Shown piece by piece: positions 12,660 through 23,706 of a DNA stretch of 64,000 nucleotides. The notes under the pieces were generated by a model, which worked only from the letters and a program-made list of their open reading frames with translations, had not been told where the DNA came from and did not search any database. Location: positions 20,247,406 to 20,311,405 of the forward strand of contig OZ020514.1 in the NCBI GenBank assembly GCA_963971425.1, given 5' to 3'. Positions within the stretch are counted from its first letter, which is position 1. Every line of letters starts with the position of its first letter. The translations under genes were made by a program, and so were the position numbers. Source of the DNA: Bryoerythrophyllum caledonicum. Lineage: Eukaryota; Streptophyta; Bryopsida; Pottiales; Pottiaceae.

Positions 12660-13854
12660 TGCACCATCACTAAATGGAGTGGATTAGAAAGCAAAAATGC
12701 ACTATGTAGCTCCAGTATACAGAAGATGGCTTCTAGTGTAGTGGACACTAAATAGGAATCCATACAGTAATTGTAAAATTTACAATAAGTGTAGTGACAA
12801 AACTATATTACACTAAATGTCAACTACTACACTAAATGTCAATCCTAGTAAATAGTGGAACATAAAGTTTTTTACTTGTGGACAGTTACTGTAGGGAACC
12901 TTAATCATGATTTGATTACATCTTAAGCATAAAAGTAAAGAAGGGTTGAGTGCATGTAGAAAAGCAAGAATTTGCAAGAAAGAGCTTGGGAATAATCGGA
13001 CGTAGGTATGGAGCAAAAGGAAAATATCAAAAATTGGACAAAGTAGAATGTAAAATATGGAGGGAAAATGAAACTACAAGTAGAAGATTGGAAGTATAAG
13101 AACATTCTTCTGGAAACAAAAATGAGAAAAGAAAGGAATATTGGAAAAGGAAAAAACTTAAACATACAATAAATATAGAAATAGAAGTAAAATACTCATT
13201 AGGTATCCATCACATATGCATTCAATGTGCATTACATATTCAGTAAATATTCATTAAATATTCATTAAATATTCAAATACACATTAATTTTACATTAGAA
13301 ATTTATGTACTATTCACTAACTATTCATTAACAGTGCATTAAATACTCTTTAAATAATAATTAAATATACAACTATTAATTAAACTATCATAAAATATAC
13401 TTTTAAAACTTCTAACATTCATTAAATAAAATTTAAATATTCTTTATTTGTGCATAAAAGTTACAGATATACAAATATACATGAATTATCCTATAAAAAA
13501 TCATTACAAAGTCATTAGTTATTGGCTAAATATATGATTACACATTAAATATTCATTAGATAATATTAAATAATGTAAAGAAAATGCAAGAGATGGGAAT
13601 GAGAATAGTTGTGGATAAGACGATAAGAAATTGAGGTTGAAGATAAGACGAAGAATAAATGCATGGCAACCGGTAGGCAAAAGATTTTGAGCTTATACTA
13701 TTTATCAAGTATCAAAATTGTGTGCTAGGGAAGAGTTTTGATAAAGGGCTATTACGAAATGAACTGTAGTAGGTGAGCGAATGAGGGATAATGTTCAGGA
13801 CAATGGTGGCTAAAACTAGTTGCCAACTTGTTGACAAATAGTGTACTAGAAAAA
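12660..13854. other. AT-rich spacer with ATTCATTAAAT repeats
   Basis: Begins with a degenerate G-motif (TAGCTCCAGTATAC), then becomes strongly AT-rich. Around 13,220-13,450 the words ATTCATTAAATATTC and CATTAAAT recur many times. No gene is visible. Confidence 0.5.
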
Positions 13855-14239
13855 GAGAATCTCCACCGGGGCCGAGGGACCGGGATGCAAGAATAAACAC
13901 GGTAAAGCCCACTCCGTGAGGCCTAGGCCGGTGTCCCGGCCCACTGGAGTAGCACCGCCGGTTCTTCTAAACAGTAAATTTACAAAAAGTACAGGGGGCA
14001 CCAAAATTCTCCGGGACCATGTGTTCAATCATGTAATTACACAAGGGAATTAAAAAAAATCAATAAAAACCCCAAAAAAAATTAGCCTACTATGGTGTTA
14101 GTGTTGGGTGCTGGCATTCCCTCACAGTGGCCAATTTGGGGACGGTGCGGGGGGAAAAGGGTAACCCTCCTCTCGTCATCTCAAACTTGGGCACCTTCCC
14201 ACTGGTGTGGAAAATTCCCCGTCAGGGGTGGAGATGCTC
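13855..14239. mobile_element. Possible PIF/Harbinger-like MITE
   Basis: A roughly 385-bp GC-richer block in AT-rich surroundings. Its ends are inverted repeats: GAGAATCTCCACCGGGG on the left and, reverse-complemented, GAGCATCTCCACCCCTG on the right. GAGCATCTCCACC-type ends are common among small plant MITEs. No clear target duplication was found, which keeps confidence low. Confidence 0.4.
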
Positions 14240-14299
14240 TAACTATTGTATTTGTACCGTTACAATAAAAGCAAAATGAAGTGAAAATGAAGTGAAAAG

Positions 14300-14425
14300 T
14301 AAAGAAAAAATTCACACTTTAGCTCTATTAGAGCTAAAGTGTGCACCATCAGTAAATGTAGGGAACTAAAAAGAAAATATGCACACTTTAGCTCCAATAG
14401 AGCTACAGTGTGCACCGGCCTTTAT
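14300..14425. repeat. G-motif palindrome pair
   Basis: Two copies of a diverged form, CACTTTAGCTCTATTAGAGC and CACTTTAGCTCCAATAGAGC, each continuing into CTAAAGTGTGCACC or a near match. The arms pair with each other, so each copy can form a hairpin. Confidence 0.75.
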
Positions 14426-15235
14426 TTTATAATTATACAATTGCAAGATGTGGTCTTAACATACTTATTGTCTGTTAGATTCTCATAGTAAATAATATCA
14501 AACTCATAAAAAAACAAAACTTGAATTCAAAGTAATAGAATCTTAAAATCGTAGCTTTAAAACTCTCTTAAATGTGCTTCACCTAATTATTGGTGTAGGA
14601 GGAACTTATATATATTGATGGTAATGAATTTACTCGTTGTGTAATGCAGAAATTGAAATCGAGTCAAGTGAAAGCCAACTGATCGTCTAAAACCATGAAA
14701 GAAAACTAAACACTATAATCCTATTTCTAACACTAAACACTATAAACGTTCATTTCCGTCCAATCCAAGTTAGTGTATTTATTGAGAAAATGTCAATTTA
14801 GAAGTTATATTTGAGATCATACGAATGAAATTGGAAATAATCACTTTTCTTTTGCTACCTGTTCGTTGCCCTAGAATATGCAAAATTGTAGTGTTGATGG
14901 CTCAAAAAAATTGTGTAGGAAATTTACGAGTACAGAAATACTACACACGCGTATAATCTTGAACATAATCTAGTAAGATTAAATTGGCTTCTTGAAATTC
15001 CGGGTATCAATAATGAAGGTGAATGATTTGTGGTGCATCCACCTTTAATACCCGAGGGTCTCATCCCAATATCGCAAAGGGTATCTTGAGGGTATCTCGG
15101 GAGCACAACACGGCCACAGGGTTTCGACCCTCACGGCTTCAGGTGCCCCAGAAAGTACCCTACGAAATCGTGGCGCGAGCCTTTTTTTCTTCTCTTTTTG
15201 TTGCTGTCCAGGTTTTTTGTGTGTACTTCTAGGCG
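14426..15235. other. Unassigned spacer of element G
   Basis: AT-rich up to about 14,990, then a more mixed stretch (15,000-15,235) with short open frames that show no recognisable protein. It may be promoter or leader sequence of the downstream multi-exon gene. Confidence 0.3.
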
Positions 15236-15560
15236 TTGTTGTTTTGTGAGTTTTGTGAGTTTATGCGTTGGTTCGTCGTTGCGACTTTGCGGTTTGTGTT
15301 AGTTTTGTTATCTATAGGGTTTGTTAAGTTTGTGTATACTGTAGCGCTGCGTTTAGGCTTTCGTGGGCAATTTACTGGAGTTTAGGGTTTCCTGCGGATA
15401 GGGTTTGTAGGACGTGCGATTTTCTGTTGTGTGAGTTCGTGTATACTGTAGCGCTAGAGTTTAGGGCTATTTGTGTGAGATTGTGTGAGATTGTGTGAGT
15501 TTCTGCGAGTTTGTAAGAGTTTGTGTGAGTTTGTGTGAGTTTGTGTGAGCATATTGAGTC
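15236..15560 (+). repeat. GTGTGAGTTT minisatellite
   Basis: Repeats of TTTGTGTGAG / TTTGTGAG words, densest at 15,475-15,550, preceded by two copies of TATACTGTAGCGCT (about 15,333 and 15,440). It lies in the probable 5' leader region of the multi-exon gene of element G. Confidence 0.7.
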
Positions 15561-15769
15561 TGAAATGGCCGTGCGCGAAGGATTGACGTGAACAAGGAAC
15601 AAGACTTGCAGCTTTTTTAGTCGGATTTCTCAGTTTTAAAGGTAAGTGCACTCATTCAGTCTTGCATTTTTTTTGATATTTGGGTAGTTTTGCTTTTGAT
15701 ATGATGTGTTAGAACATTATATATGTGTAGCATCGCTTTTGATGTATGTGTGAGCACGTAGATGAGATT

Positions 15770-16020
15770 GTGTATTCAATGTGGTGGTTTCAATGTGGTG
15801 GTTTCAATGTGGTGGTTTGTGCTAGTTTAAATGTGTTGGTTTGTGCTGGTGTAAATGTGCGGCTTTCTGCTAGTTTCAATGAGCTGGTTTCAATGTGGTG
15901 GTTTCAATGTGCTGAATTGGATGTGATGAATTCAATGTGATAATTTCAATGTGCTCATTTCAAAGTGCTGATTTCAATGTGAATGATTTCAATGTGTTGG
16001 TTTCCATGTGCTACTTTGAT
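15770..16020 (+). repeat. TTTCAATGTGGTGG minisatellite
   Basis: More than a dozen imperfect tandem copies of a 14-15-bp unit, TTTCAATGTGGTGG or TTTCAATGTGCTGA. The reading frame over it is a by-product of the repeat. Immediately after it, TTGTTGCAG/G ... GTGAAAG/GTAAAA (about 16,055 and 16,112) looks like a small non-coding leader exon. Confidence 0.75.
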
Positions 16021-16216
16021 TGATTTTGTGTGTGGGTTTGTAATTGTTGTTGCAGGACGTCTAGTTCCAGCAGAATTTGTCTGGGATTAATGTTCAGAAT
16101 CAATGGGTGAAAGGTAAAATCCATACTCTCACCAAGGAGCCCTAAACCCTACGCCTTGAATATCATATAACGAAAGACAAATCTGCACAAACTGCAATAA
16201 ATAAGCTTTTCAATGA

Positions 16217-16562
16217 ACACAGTTTAGCTCGAGTCGAGCTAAAGTGGGACATCGATATTGCACTATTGTCCACACATTAGCTCGAGTCGAGCTAAAGTGG
16301 GCCTCCACTGTGCACATTTGGCCACACTTTAGCTCGAGTCGAACTAAAGTGCGCTCTCCAGTGTGCTCTTTTGGCTGCACTTTAACTCGACTCGAGATAA
16401 AGTGTGACCAATTAAGCACACTGGAGGGCGCACTTTGGCGCGACTCCAACTTAAGTGTGGTCAAATGTGCATAGTAAAGGCCCACTCTAGCTCGACTCGA
16501 GGTAAAGTGTGGAGAATAATGGACTATCGAGGCCACACTAAAGCTCGACTCGAGCTAAAATG
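16217..16562. repeat. Long imperfect hairpin built from G palindromes
   Basis: About eight G-motif palindromes spaced about 50 bp apart. The whole block is a larger inverted repeat centred near 16,390: the sequence between palindromes on the left (GGACATCGATATTGCAC, TGGGCCTCCACTGTGCAC, GCGCTCTCCAGTGTGCTC) recurs reverse-complemented in mirror order on the right (GAGCACACTGGAG-like, GTGCATAGTAAAGGCCCAC, AATGGACTATCGAGGCC). Arms are about 160 nt. A transcript through it would fold into a long hairpin with many nested small hairpins, a plausible source of small RNAs. It lies upstream of the multi-exon gene start at 17,467. Confidence 0.8.
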
Positions 16563-16800
16563 TATGACTAAATACGTCTTTGGTTGTGCTAAAGCCGGCT
16601 CCGGGAAAAGTAATCAGATTATCTTCTCTCAAACTCAGGGTCTGAAAAAATATCATGGCCTTTTAGTAAAGCCAACACACTTTACCTCGAATTGAGCTAA
16701 AGTGTAAAACAATGAACTTAAACAACAACTCAAACACAACTACATTCGGACTTAAAACATTCCAAAAGTAAAGTTTACCAATGATATCTATGACTTAACT

Positions 16801-16951
16801 CATGTCAACTTCTCCTTCACCTTTCATAAGTGTGCATGAGCTTCAGTCCCGCTCCAACCACTTGAGAACCTTGAAGAGTGAAGTTCGTGAGTGATTGGAT
16901 CGGTTCGTAAGCTTTTCCACAGTTTTGAGAGTTGAACGAGAAGTAGCCATG
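16801..16951. repeat. Fold-back repeat unit, copy 1
   Basis: About 150 bp with inverted ends: CATGTCAACTTCTCCTTCAC on the left and GTTGAACGAGAAGTAGCCATG-like sequence on the right. It is nearly identical in order and content to copy 2 at 17,120-17,271, sharing GCATGAGCTTCAGTCCCGCT and CAACCACTTGAGAACCT. It could be a tiny MITE or a structured RNA element in the leader of the downstream gene. Confidence 0.7.
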
Positions 16952-17034
16952 AATTGAATAAAAAAGTCTAGGAAAGTCGTCCGAATGAATATTGTAAGTG
17001 TCAGAACTGTTCAGTTTTGCATTCTATGTATAAG

Positions 17035-17060
17035 CACTTTAGCTCGAGTCGAGCTAAAGA
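17035..17060. repeat. G-motif palindrome between fold-back units
   Basis: CACTTTAGCTCGAGTCGAGC followed by TAAAG, a near-perfect palindrome with 1-nt centre. A further copy follows at about 17,350-17,378, and others at 8,340, 16,6xx, 18,9xx and 34 kb. Confidence 0.8.
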
Positions 17061-17119
17061 TGAAGCTAAAGCTTGACGACAACAATGTTACAGACGTGTA
17101 ATAGTCTAGTTTCTCAACT

Positions 17120-17271
17120 CATGTCTACTTTTCGTTCACCTCTCATAAATCGTGCATGAGCTTCAGTCCCGCTCCAACCACTTGAGAACCTCAAAGAGTA
17201 ATGTTTGTGAGTGACTGGATGAGTTCGTAAGCTTTTCCACCGTTTTGGGAGTTGAACGAGAAGTAGGCATG
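17120..17271. repeat. Fold-back repeat unit, copy 2
   Basis: Second copy of the 150-bp unit at 16,801, about 85 percent similar by eye, with the same inverted ends (CATGTCTACTTTTCGTTCAC left, its complement GAACGAGAAGTAGGCATG right). The two copies are direct repeats about 320 bp apart with a G palindrome between them. Confidence 0.7.
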
Positions 17272-18918
17272 AATTGATTGAAAGGGTCTAAGAAACTGTT
17301 CTAATTGACTAAATTTTGTTGCAGAGTATTATTCACATACTGTATTTGGTTACACTTTAGCTCGAGTTGAGCTAAAGTGTGACCTCTCCATCCTAATTAA
17401 ATGATCAATTTAGCAATCTAATATTTGTGCTCGGTTTCATGTGTGTGCAGATCTGAGAGGGACAGGATGGTGTCTAAGCTGTAGCACTTCTTCCAGCCAA
17501 AGCCCGTCGACATTGACGATGACGATGGAGACGACAACAACCACTTGGATTGGTGGGAGCTCAAAGACCCATCGATGACACTAAAGTGGATGCTGCTGTG
17601 GGCCGCGTTTACGGACAATCTAGTGTTTGGTCAGACCTTTGCCGGTGACATCGTTGAACCCCAACACATCGACTTCACGACCAGGATTATTCATGTTGTC
17701 CACGAAGATAACGATCACGTTAGGTTATCGTGTGAGACGACCACTGAGTCCGTAGAGCCGTATTTGTTTACAATTGTAGTTGACAATAGTTCATCTCCCT
17801 CCTGTATCCACGATTTAGTCAATTCTCTTAGGTCGTCCAAATTCAGAGAAATAGTGACTTAGGTCAACCACAAAATTTTGCTTAAAAAATGGGAGACTAG
17901 TAGTGGTTAGCCGCTGAAAGCAAAGGCTATAGCCAATAAACTCCGAGTCATTTTATCGAGAATGAGAACCTTTTCCGCTCTAGAGAAGGCAAAATTAATC
18001 GCGGGGAGGTGCCCGATAGAAATTTTGGAAGTTTTTGGGGCCGTGACCGGTAGCCAGGACATGAGTGAAGCGTCGGTACCGGTAAGAACACTAGGTGGAA
18101 GAACAAGTCGAAGCACCCTGCGCAACACGTTGTCTGCTTCCCCCGTCAAGAAGGCTCAACTGCCAAGAAGCCGGAGACCTCTTCAAGAAAGAAGTCGAAG
18201 CTCGTATCAGAGGAAGAGTTAGCCAATTTGATGGCCTCTGCACTCTCCGAGCTTCCTCAAGCGCTCGGATACGGAGAGACAATCGACTACAACAACGTCC
18301 AACAGATTTACCAAAAATTGTGGACGGAGTGTCAGAGCTACTTCTTCCAAGGAGACAGAGAGATGAAGATCAAGCTTGACGTGATGAGGTTGCATAATGC
18401 ACTGCCGGAGTGGACGATCCGTGCATTTGAGCCTCGGGGTATGGAGGAGTTGAAGCATTACTACCTCCAAATGCCCGACAAGACGTAGAAGCAGACTCTT
18501 TGCGTCATGCCTAAGCTCGACTCTATGCCAACCACAGTTGAGGAGCTCAGCAACTGCGACTATTACATCATCAACGGCCAGCATAGCTTTGCTGCCTCAA
18601 AGGAGATGATAAACGACAACGTCTCGGAGGTTATGAGAAGGCACTTCCGAACATGGCAGTGTTACATTGTCTGGACACAGGATCCAGAGAAGTTGAGGAA
18701 GATTTCCGCGTATTATAATCGTGTGAATCACTTGGTCCAATTCAAGCCGACGTGGGCAACCAATATCCTCGGCTCTCATGCTTTGTGGATCCAAGCTGGG
18801 AGACCAATGTCCAAGCACTCTGCCACGGGCATTCTGGTCTCACAAGTTAGGTCGGAGAACTGCAGTTGAAATGGCCAATGACAAAAGATTTGAGGTAATA
18901 TATCTTAACCAAGGTCAT

Positions 18919-18947
18919 GCACTTTAGCTCGAGTTGAGCTAAAGTGC
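18919..18947. repeat. Intronic G palindrome
   Basis: GCACTTTAGCTCGAG then TTGAGCTAAAGTGC: 14-bp arms with one mispair around a single central base, inside the intron 18,895-19,123. A second, shorter motif (AAGTTAGCTCGACTCGAGC) lies at 19,017-19,040 in the same intron. Confidence 0.85.
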
Positions 18948-19310
18948 AAGTTTGCTCTGTATCTGTATAGTCATGTATATAGATTGAAATCGCTTTCATT
19001 GTATACTCTCAGTTTGCAAGTTAGCTCGACTCGAGCAAACTTGAAATGGTTAGACCCTACTGAACATGTTTATTATTCTGTTTTAATTGTAAACTCAAAC
19101 CACCCTGTTTATTTTCTATGCAGCCATTTCTTAACGCGGTTTGCGAGCGCTTCGCAATGATCGACGTTGCAAAGAGCCAGGCAACGCTCAAGAAAGCTGG
19201 GAAGGCGAAGGAGCTCTCAATTACGAACGAGGTGAAGATCATCACCGCGACAGATGAGACCTTCAATCTCTGGTCGGATGTCATCTCTTCCGCGGCGCAT
19301 GGCAACCTCA

Positions 19311-19318
19311 TCAACGTC
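19311..19318. repeat. Left 8-bp target duplication of hAT-A
   Basis: TCAACGTC directly before the element; CCAACGTC follows it at 32,850-32,857 (7 of 8 identical). Eight bases is the duplication length typical of hAT elements. With one copy removed, the exon reads through in frame (NLINV then DSTWMPF). Confidence 0.85.
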
Positions 19319-19529
19319 AAGGGTTGTCTTCATAGACGGACAGGGGCCTAAAGACAGCGGACGGACGAACAGTAGGACGGACGGACACAACGGACAACAC
19401 TTTTTGGCGGACAATTGCGTGTAAAAAAAAATTACAAACCCTAAATCAAATTTTCAACTTACCCTCTAGTAAAACACATGTGCACGACACGTCAGACGGC
19501 TTTCCACGTCACATCAAGGAGCGGGCGCA

Positions 19530-19865
19530 TGCCTTCGGACCGCACATGCAGCATTTGGGGCCGAACGCGTACCAATCTGGACCGGGTGCATTCATGTAGG
19601 GCCGGGTGCGTTCCAATTAGGGCTGGGCGCGTACAATTTAGGGCCGGGCGCGTACAAATTTGGGCTGGGCGCGCAGCGTCACGGGCCTGACGCGTACCAT
19701 TGTGGGTCGCACGCGCACCTGCCTATCGGGGGCACGCGGTTTAGGGCCGGACGCGCAGCGTTATGGGCCTGGCGCGTACCATTGTGGGTCGCGTGCGCAC
19801 CTACCTATCGGGCGCGCGTGGTTAGGGGCCGGGCGCGCACGATCGAACACTGCGTTTGCGTCTCA
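19530..19865 (+). repeat. GC-rich array, left subterminal, hAT-A
   Basis: About 15 degenerate copies of a roughly 20-bp unit centred on GGGCCGGGCGCGTAC, CpG-rich, in otherwise AT-balanced sequence. The unit reads inward from the left end; the array near the right end (32,225-32,700) carries the same unit on the other strand, so the two are inverted relative to each other. Confidence 0.9.
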
Positions 19866-20058
19866 TAAGGGCTGAGGTTTAGAGAATTTGAAAGAATACA
19901 ATTGTACCAGTGTGCTTTAACATCAAAATTATTTATTTCAATGTGGTGCGTTTATAAATGGGCACTCTCAACACCAAGTACATATTTTAGAACCGCGGTT
20001 CTATTGTACTATGCTATCACCACACCACTAAAGACACTTTTAACTTGTATCGGTCTTG

Positions 20059-23000
20059 TTACAATGGTACGCGCCCGATAGGTAGGTGCTCCGAGGCCAA
20101 GACTGGTGCCACGTACTCCTCAATCTCCGAGGCCAAGTTTCGTAATTGTAGCTCGGCTCCAGTAGTTGATGCGACGTTCACAAGTCGTTTTACTCGGATA
20201 TTCTTTCTTTTGTCTGTTACTCCATCCATGTTTTTAGAGCGGTTGCCTTTGGCCCCAATGACTCTCTCCGAGGTTCCGCTTCGCCAAGGTCCCGTGAAGA
20301 AAGGGAGAGTACCATTGTTCTCACCCCTCCGTGTCCCTAAATGGTTGCTCATAGTAGAGGACCCAACCCTCGCGGAGGGAAGTTGTGGGGTTAGTATCGC
20401 GCGCTCCACACCACCATTTGGGCCGAGTGCGTTACGGTGGACGAGTGGCCGAACTATTGTTGAAGAGGTCTTTTTCTTTACACGTAAAAGAGTTCTTCCG
20501 ATCGATGCGGTACTTTGAGCACGTGGCCGCCGAAACAAATCTTGTAGTGGCATGTCTTCCTCTGAGTCCGGTTCTAGTGCTTGAGGCAAAACCGTAGTGC
20601 TTCTCACAACTTCAATGGACCCCGTGGTGGCCATTGGCTCATGGAATTCATTATCGTTTCCAGCACTGCTCACTTCGTTTCCATCGTGAGGAAATGTATC
20701 GTTCGCTGCAATGCCAATGCCATGACCGTTGAGATAAGGGCCATCGCCACTAGAAGGGCCTGAGGCGCTAGAGCCATTTGAGTTCATAGACTGATTCTCC
20801 GAGATGTTGTCATCTCCATCAAGATTGCCCCCCAATGCCGATCCATCTTCCATTGCCCTAGCTTCTTGGGCACGGTCTTCACCCGATAATTCTACTATAG
20901 TATGGACTGCCGCTGTGTCGACATCATCAAACACAAAAGGATCCACTGGGTCACCATGGACGTTGTGAAAATGGTCATGTAGTGCATCTCCACCGTGCTC
21001 GTTGTTTGCAGACTTGTCCCTAGGTGGGCTATGATCACACACGGGATTATTGTCACCGGCAAGATCTTTCCAATCGCCGCCCATCCAGTTGTAACCCTCA
21101 TCATCCGACTCCAAGCCCTCGTCCTCTGTGTTTGAAAGAAGTCCCCCATCTGGATCAGACTCCTCCGAATGCACATTCTCCTCATACCATTGAATTGGGT
21201 CTCGTTGAGCACGTTCTCGGAGCAATCGACTATTCGTGTAGATATAAACCAAATCTTCTACTTTCTGCACTCCCAAGCGATTTTGGCTCTTACTATGCAC
21301 AAACGAATACATGCTCCAATTATGCTCACATGACGAGGCCGAGCAGGTTTGTGCTAGTATACGCTTCGCAATGATAAGGAATGATTGCCCGCCCACGCGG
21401 TTCCACCATTGGTGGGGCAAGGGGTTGCTGTTTTAAATTTCCCCAGCTTCCTCCGGTGAATATAGGCCTCGCAATTCTTCATACTCCGTGATTTCGAGCA
21501 TTACTGCCAAAAAAGACACTCCGAGTGGACCACAGAGCGTCATAACAACCTTGTTTAGGGCCCTTTTGGCCTCACCATTGTTTTGAATTTGCAAGTTATT
21601 GGCTAGATAAGGATTCAATAAAGCCCCTACATAATGAAGATCTGTTGTCATCATCTCCCAACGGGCAACGAATGATCCTTCGAGGCGAGTGGCAGTTCCG
21701 GCAGGCATGTTGAACGGCGCATTGCGCAGCTTGAACACGTGCTCCTTTAGCTTGTTCATGGTCACCGAAGCAATTCCCATTGCCGGAGTGTCACCATCAA
21801 AAGTCCGCAATGCCTTTAGTACTGGTGCCACTACAAATTCAAAGTTAGTCCACCGATGCTAGAAAGTCTCGTCTAGAACGGTGGCTTGCACCTGCGTTGC
21901 CTTTGCAGGGGCATGGTGCCCGTTTTGCCTATCGAAAAGAGAGGATACGTAGGATATCCATGCGGGGTTTATCACAACCATCTCCAGGGCATTCTTCACT
22001 TCCAACAGACGATGGATCATTATGTTATTGCATGCAAACCTTGTTGCTGCTGGCCTCAACAGAGACAATTTTTGGCGAAAATCGACAAAAAAAGGGCCAT
22101 GGGCACATGGTGGTTCCGGATATACAATGCAATCTGTTTCGCCTTCTGGACGAGGCCTGCAAATATGTCTTCCTTCCCTAGTCTTGGAAGAGGAGGTCCA
22201 AAATATGTGCACAACACCTTTGAGTATATATGTGCGGGTACTCATCGTTGACCTTCTTCATTGCCCCCAACATGTTTGAAGCATTATCAGTGCACACTTG
22301 GACCACATTCAATGGTCCAACCTTACGGATAAAACTTTTCAATTGGTCCCCTATATATGCCGTAGATTTCTTCATACCCGTGGTGTCTATAGACCCCAAG
22401 AAGATATCACCCATTGGACATACGAGCATGATATTCATGAGAGGGCGACATGTAACATTGTCCCACCCATCGGAGCATATTGTTGCCCCATACTTGGCAA
22501 TATCTACGCCGGTCTTCTTGTCCACAATGTCTTTCACTTTTTTTTTAGAGGCTCAATGTATGTCGTCCTCATGGCATTCTACGATGGCGGTGTATAATCG
22601 AAACTTGCCTTTGACGTTGCGAGGGTGGCCTTGATGAAGGCCGGATGTCTAACCACGTTGAATGCAACATTTGCTTCATAAAAAAAATGTGCCCATAATT
22701 CGTCCAACTCTTTTCGTTTTTCTATCTGGTAAGCCTTTGGAAAGCTCCGTTGTCGTACAAATCTCGGTGTTGATGATGCTGCTTGGCTTAGAGGATTTGT
22801 GGACTGCATGTTCTCTTCATTTTGAGTTTCCAAGAAACTACCTTGTTGGATGGATTGGCTAGAACATGGTTTAGTGGAACATGTTGTTGGTGCGCTAGGA
22901 AGGCCAACGATCTCCGCCTCGGTCATCCTAGTAGGAATAATATTCCCGCATCTTTTAAAACGGACCTTAACAGCTGCTAGGGCCTTAGTGCACGAAGTCT

Positions 23001-23151
23001 TCGTCCATTGTGGATACCCATAGTGTGACATACACCTCTCACGTTTGTATGCGAACGTGTAACTGCACCAAACACATGTCACTTGATCCTTCTTGTTAAA
23101 TGTGTACCATGGGGCCCACTCCTTCGTTTGAGCCCTTTGTTGAGACGACAT
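20059..23151 (-). pseudogene. hAT transposase (BED finger, DUF659, hATC), broken
   Basis: Start ATG 23,151 (MSSQQRAQTKEWAPWYTF). A BED-type zinc-finger region follows (CVWCSYTFAYKRERCMSH, residues about 20-45). A DUF659 segment (CSDGWDNVTCRPLMN; VCTDNASNMLGAM) lies at 22,460-22,250. The C-terminal dimerisation region (HQWWNRVGG; CSASSCEHNWSMYSF; VYIYTNSRLL) lies at 21,415-21,240, followed by a long acidic Ser/Asp-rich tail. In-frame stops are seen near 22,579 (TAG), 21,859 (TAG) and 21,433 (TAA), with frame changes around 22,200. Domain order is that of plant hAT proteins that act in the nucleus to cut and paste the element. No longer functional. Closest relative in the window is the transposase at 51,351-54,820. 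Confidence 0.88.
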
Positions 23152-23364
23152 CACAATATAATTGGCGCGCAATGTTGTGCCAAAGAGAATCCGCCAAAAG
23201 AAATAGGAAATTGTGTGTGCATAGAAAATGTTGACCCAAAGGTCACTCACAAACTTGTAGATTTATGCAAGGAGCCCAATGAGGAGTTCCAGGACACAAA
23301 GCCAAGGATGTGAGGTGAGTCAAGCACATCGCATATGGTTCTTATATAGTGCTGGAGTAGGAGC

Positions 23365-23490
23365 ATCTGGGACCGGGCGCGCACAAGGGGGGCCGGGCGT
23401 ATACTCTATGTGGCCGGGCGCGCACGCTGTGGGGCCGTGGGCGTACGCTGTGGGCCGGGCGCGCACAATGTTGGGGCGTGCGCACTAATT
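23365..23490 (+). promoter_or_regulatory. GC-rich array upstream of hAT-A transposase
   Basis: Six or so copies of GGGCCGGGCGCGCAC-like units starting about 215 bp upstream of the transposase ATG (minus strand). Same motif as the array at 19,530. Confidence 0.75.
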
Positions 23491-23700
23491 CGACGGTATA
23501 TTAAAACATTGCAACACTTAACATTTTGATATGTAAAACATCTCATAAAAATCCACTAAATATACATGATGCCACTTAGTTTACAAGGTTTTATTAAATA
23601 TACAAAATATCGCTCAATATTAATTGGCAGTTACAAAATTGTAGAAAACTTTTGTTTCAAAATGTTTCAACATTGCTCTATGTACATTTCTAGCACTATT
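23491..23700. other. AT-rich spacer
   Basis: Short AT-rich interval between the GC array and the end of F1. Nothing recognised. Confidence 0.4.
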
Positions 23701-23706
23701 GTAGTT

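Larger units (their letters stand above)
17467..19318 (+). pseudogene. ParB-like / methyltransferase-like / FCP1-like gene, 5' exons
   Basis: First part of a multi-exon gene of element G, continued at 32,858 beyond hAT-A. A splice acceptor (GTGTGTGCAG, about 17,449) precedes ATG 17,467. The protein starts with an acidic stretch VDIDDDDGDDNN. A Lys/Ser-rich linker (KKPETSSRKKSKLVSEEE, about 18,160) leads to the segment CDYYIINGQHSFAASKEMI (about 18,555-18,610), which resembles the ParB/Srx-type DGQHR motif. After it comes EKLRKISAYYNRVNHLVQF. A phase-0 intron (18,895-19,123, GT-AG) holds a G palindrome, and the next exon 19,124-19,318 ends inside the hAT-A target site. In-frame stops are all TAG (17,482; 17,860; 17,908; 18,486); frameshifts lie near 18,080 and 18,850. 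ParB-like assignment is moderate. Confidence 0.6.

Noticed and set aside
16217-16562. Regularly spaced palindromes resembling a CRISPR array
   Set aside because: The spacers are mirror copies of each other, there are no cas genes, and the genome is eukaryotic with introns and retroelements.
19478-19875. Arg/Gly-rich open frames over GC arrays (also at 24.8, 27.1, 30.0 and 32.4 kb)
   Set aside because: Composition and periodicity come from the CpG-rich repeat units; frames are open in opposite strands at once.
20045-20597. Plus-strand frames opposite the hAT-A transposase tail
   Set aside because: Shadows of the minus-strand coding region, which has the recognisable hATC domain.
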